Positions 63,519 to 64,000 of a DNA stretch of 64,000 nucleotides are shown here, piece after piece. A program made the position numbers and the translations under genes. This DNA comes from Callaeas wilsoni (lineage: Eukaryota; Chordata; Aves; Passeriformes; Callaeidae), in assembly GCA_013398955.1 (NCBI GenBank), contig VWPU01010306.1, positions 161,935-225,934 on the forward strand, read 5' to 3'. Below the pieces are notes generated by a model. That model saw only the letters and a program-made list of their open reading frames with translations, made no database searches and was not told the origin of the DNA. Numbering within the stretch: position 1 is the first letter of the stretch; each line of letters starts with the position of its first letter.

Positions 63519-63853
63519 TGGGGAGGAAAAGGCTTTGGGTGTGTGTTGGAAAGGCCTCTGGTCAGAGGCGCAGTGACCGCCCATTCTGCACTGTGCAGAG
63601 AAGCCCAGCTGAGGGGTCCTTCACCAGGGGAAAGCCGCATCCATGTGAAGGACAGCCGAGGGGGTGTCATGGCCCATCACAGGCCCCCCCAAAGGGGTCT
63701 CCAGACCCTACACCAGAGATGATGCAACAGGCCCTCAGTGTAGCAAGGGATAGTGTCAAACTGGCCCCCTGCGAGGGAGGCATGTGGGTGTTCCCACCTG
63801 CCCAAAGCATATATTAATCCATTGGATTTTATACTCTTCGGCATGGCGCGGCA
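63519..63853 (+). mobile_element. Putative 5' LTR of an ERVL-like retrovirus
   Basis: A GC-richer block ends in GCA at 63851-63853, followed immediately by a primer-binding-site-like sequence, which is where a 5' LTR should end. A TATA-like motif (CATATATTAA) lies at 63808-63817. The left end is a guess: TG at 63519 is one candidate, and the compositional change begins about 100 bases earlier. One oddity is that only about 40 bases separate the TATA-like motif from the LTR end, leaving little room for R and U5, and no AATAAA is visible. The TATA assignment may therefore be wrong or the LTR atypical. Confidence 0.5.
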
Positions 63854-63870
63854 TGGTGGCAGCAGTGGGG
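63854..63870 (+). other. Primer binding site for tRNA-Leu (candidate)
   Basis: TGGTGGCAGCAGTGGGG matches the complement of the 3' end of vertebrate tRNA-Leu(AAG), including CCA, at 15 of the first 16 positions as I recall that tRNA. ERVL-class elements are known to prime from tRNA-Leu. The match was made from memory and needs checking. Confidence 0.5.
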
Positions 63871-64000
63871 GACCCTCACCACCCAGAAGACCAGATGGAG
63901 GGAAGCAATGAGACATTGTTAGGACCCTTGGATGGGTGATATGCTTCCACCTAATCCCTGTCACTCTCCTCCTGTCCACCCCCTACGCACACTTCTTTTT
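63871..64000 (+). other. Possible retroviral leader, running off the window
   Basis: About 130 bases follow the putative primer binding site without an ATG-initiated long frame. A gag gene, if present, would begin beyond the right edge. Confidence 0.35.

Noticed and set aside
1..64000. CRISPR arrays, prokaryotic operons, phage or plasmid modules
   Set aside because: There are no regularly spaced repeats, ribosome-binding sites or dense genes. The repeat content is that of an avian nuclear genome.

Overview
The window reads as vertebrate nuclear DNA, most likely from a bird. It is AT-rich and has no operon-like or dense ORF structure. Its recognisable content is interspersed repeats typical of avian genomes: several CR1 LINE fragments with the CR1-type 3' end, and long terminal repeats (LTRs) of endogenous retroviruses. 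All family assignments come from reading the sequence against remembered consensus patterns. No database search was run.

I found no convincing protein-coding exon, tRNA, rRNA, CRISPR array or bacterial-type gene. The only coding material I can support is decayed reverse-transcriptase sequence inside CR1 copies. Other open frames are short, often lack an ATG, and do not resemble a known family. The window is best described as part of a gene desert or one very large intron.

Layout. 1-14184 is mostly unique non-coding DNA with A/C-rich or T/G-rich low-complexity tracts (41-130, 5278-5309, 12304-12495, 13040-13140) and two faint ancient-repeat relics (about 4325 and 11000). A short CR1 3' end lies at 14185-14321. 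After 8 kb of unique sequence comes an LTR fragment with its own TATA motif (22515-22866), then a very old CR1 reverse-transcriptase relic (25130-25400). A well-preserved 3' CR1 copy on the plus strand occupies 29450-30128. An old amniote repeat relic (35985-36100), an LTR-like block (36401-37163) and a solo LTR (39638-40034) follow. Three more minus-strand CR1 fragments lie at 43942-44626, 52866-53450 and 62225-62790. The right edge (from about 63519) is GC-richer and holds what looks like a 5' LTR followed by a tRNA-Leu-type primer binding site and the start of a leader, so a longer provirus may continue beyond the window.

Nothing here amounts to a multi-gene system. The points most worth a second look are the possible ERVL-like provirus entering at the right edge, the solo LTR bounded by a near-perfect 5-bp duplication, the unrecognised LTR-like block near 37 kb, and a compact GATA/E-box cluster near 1.7 kb.
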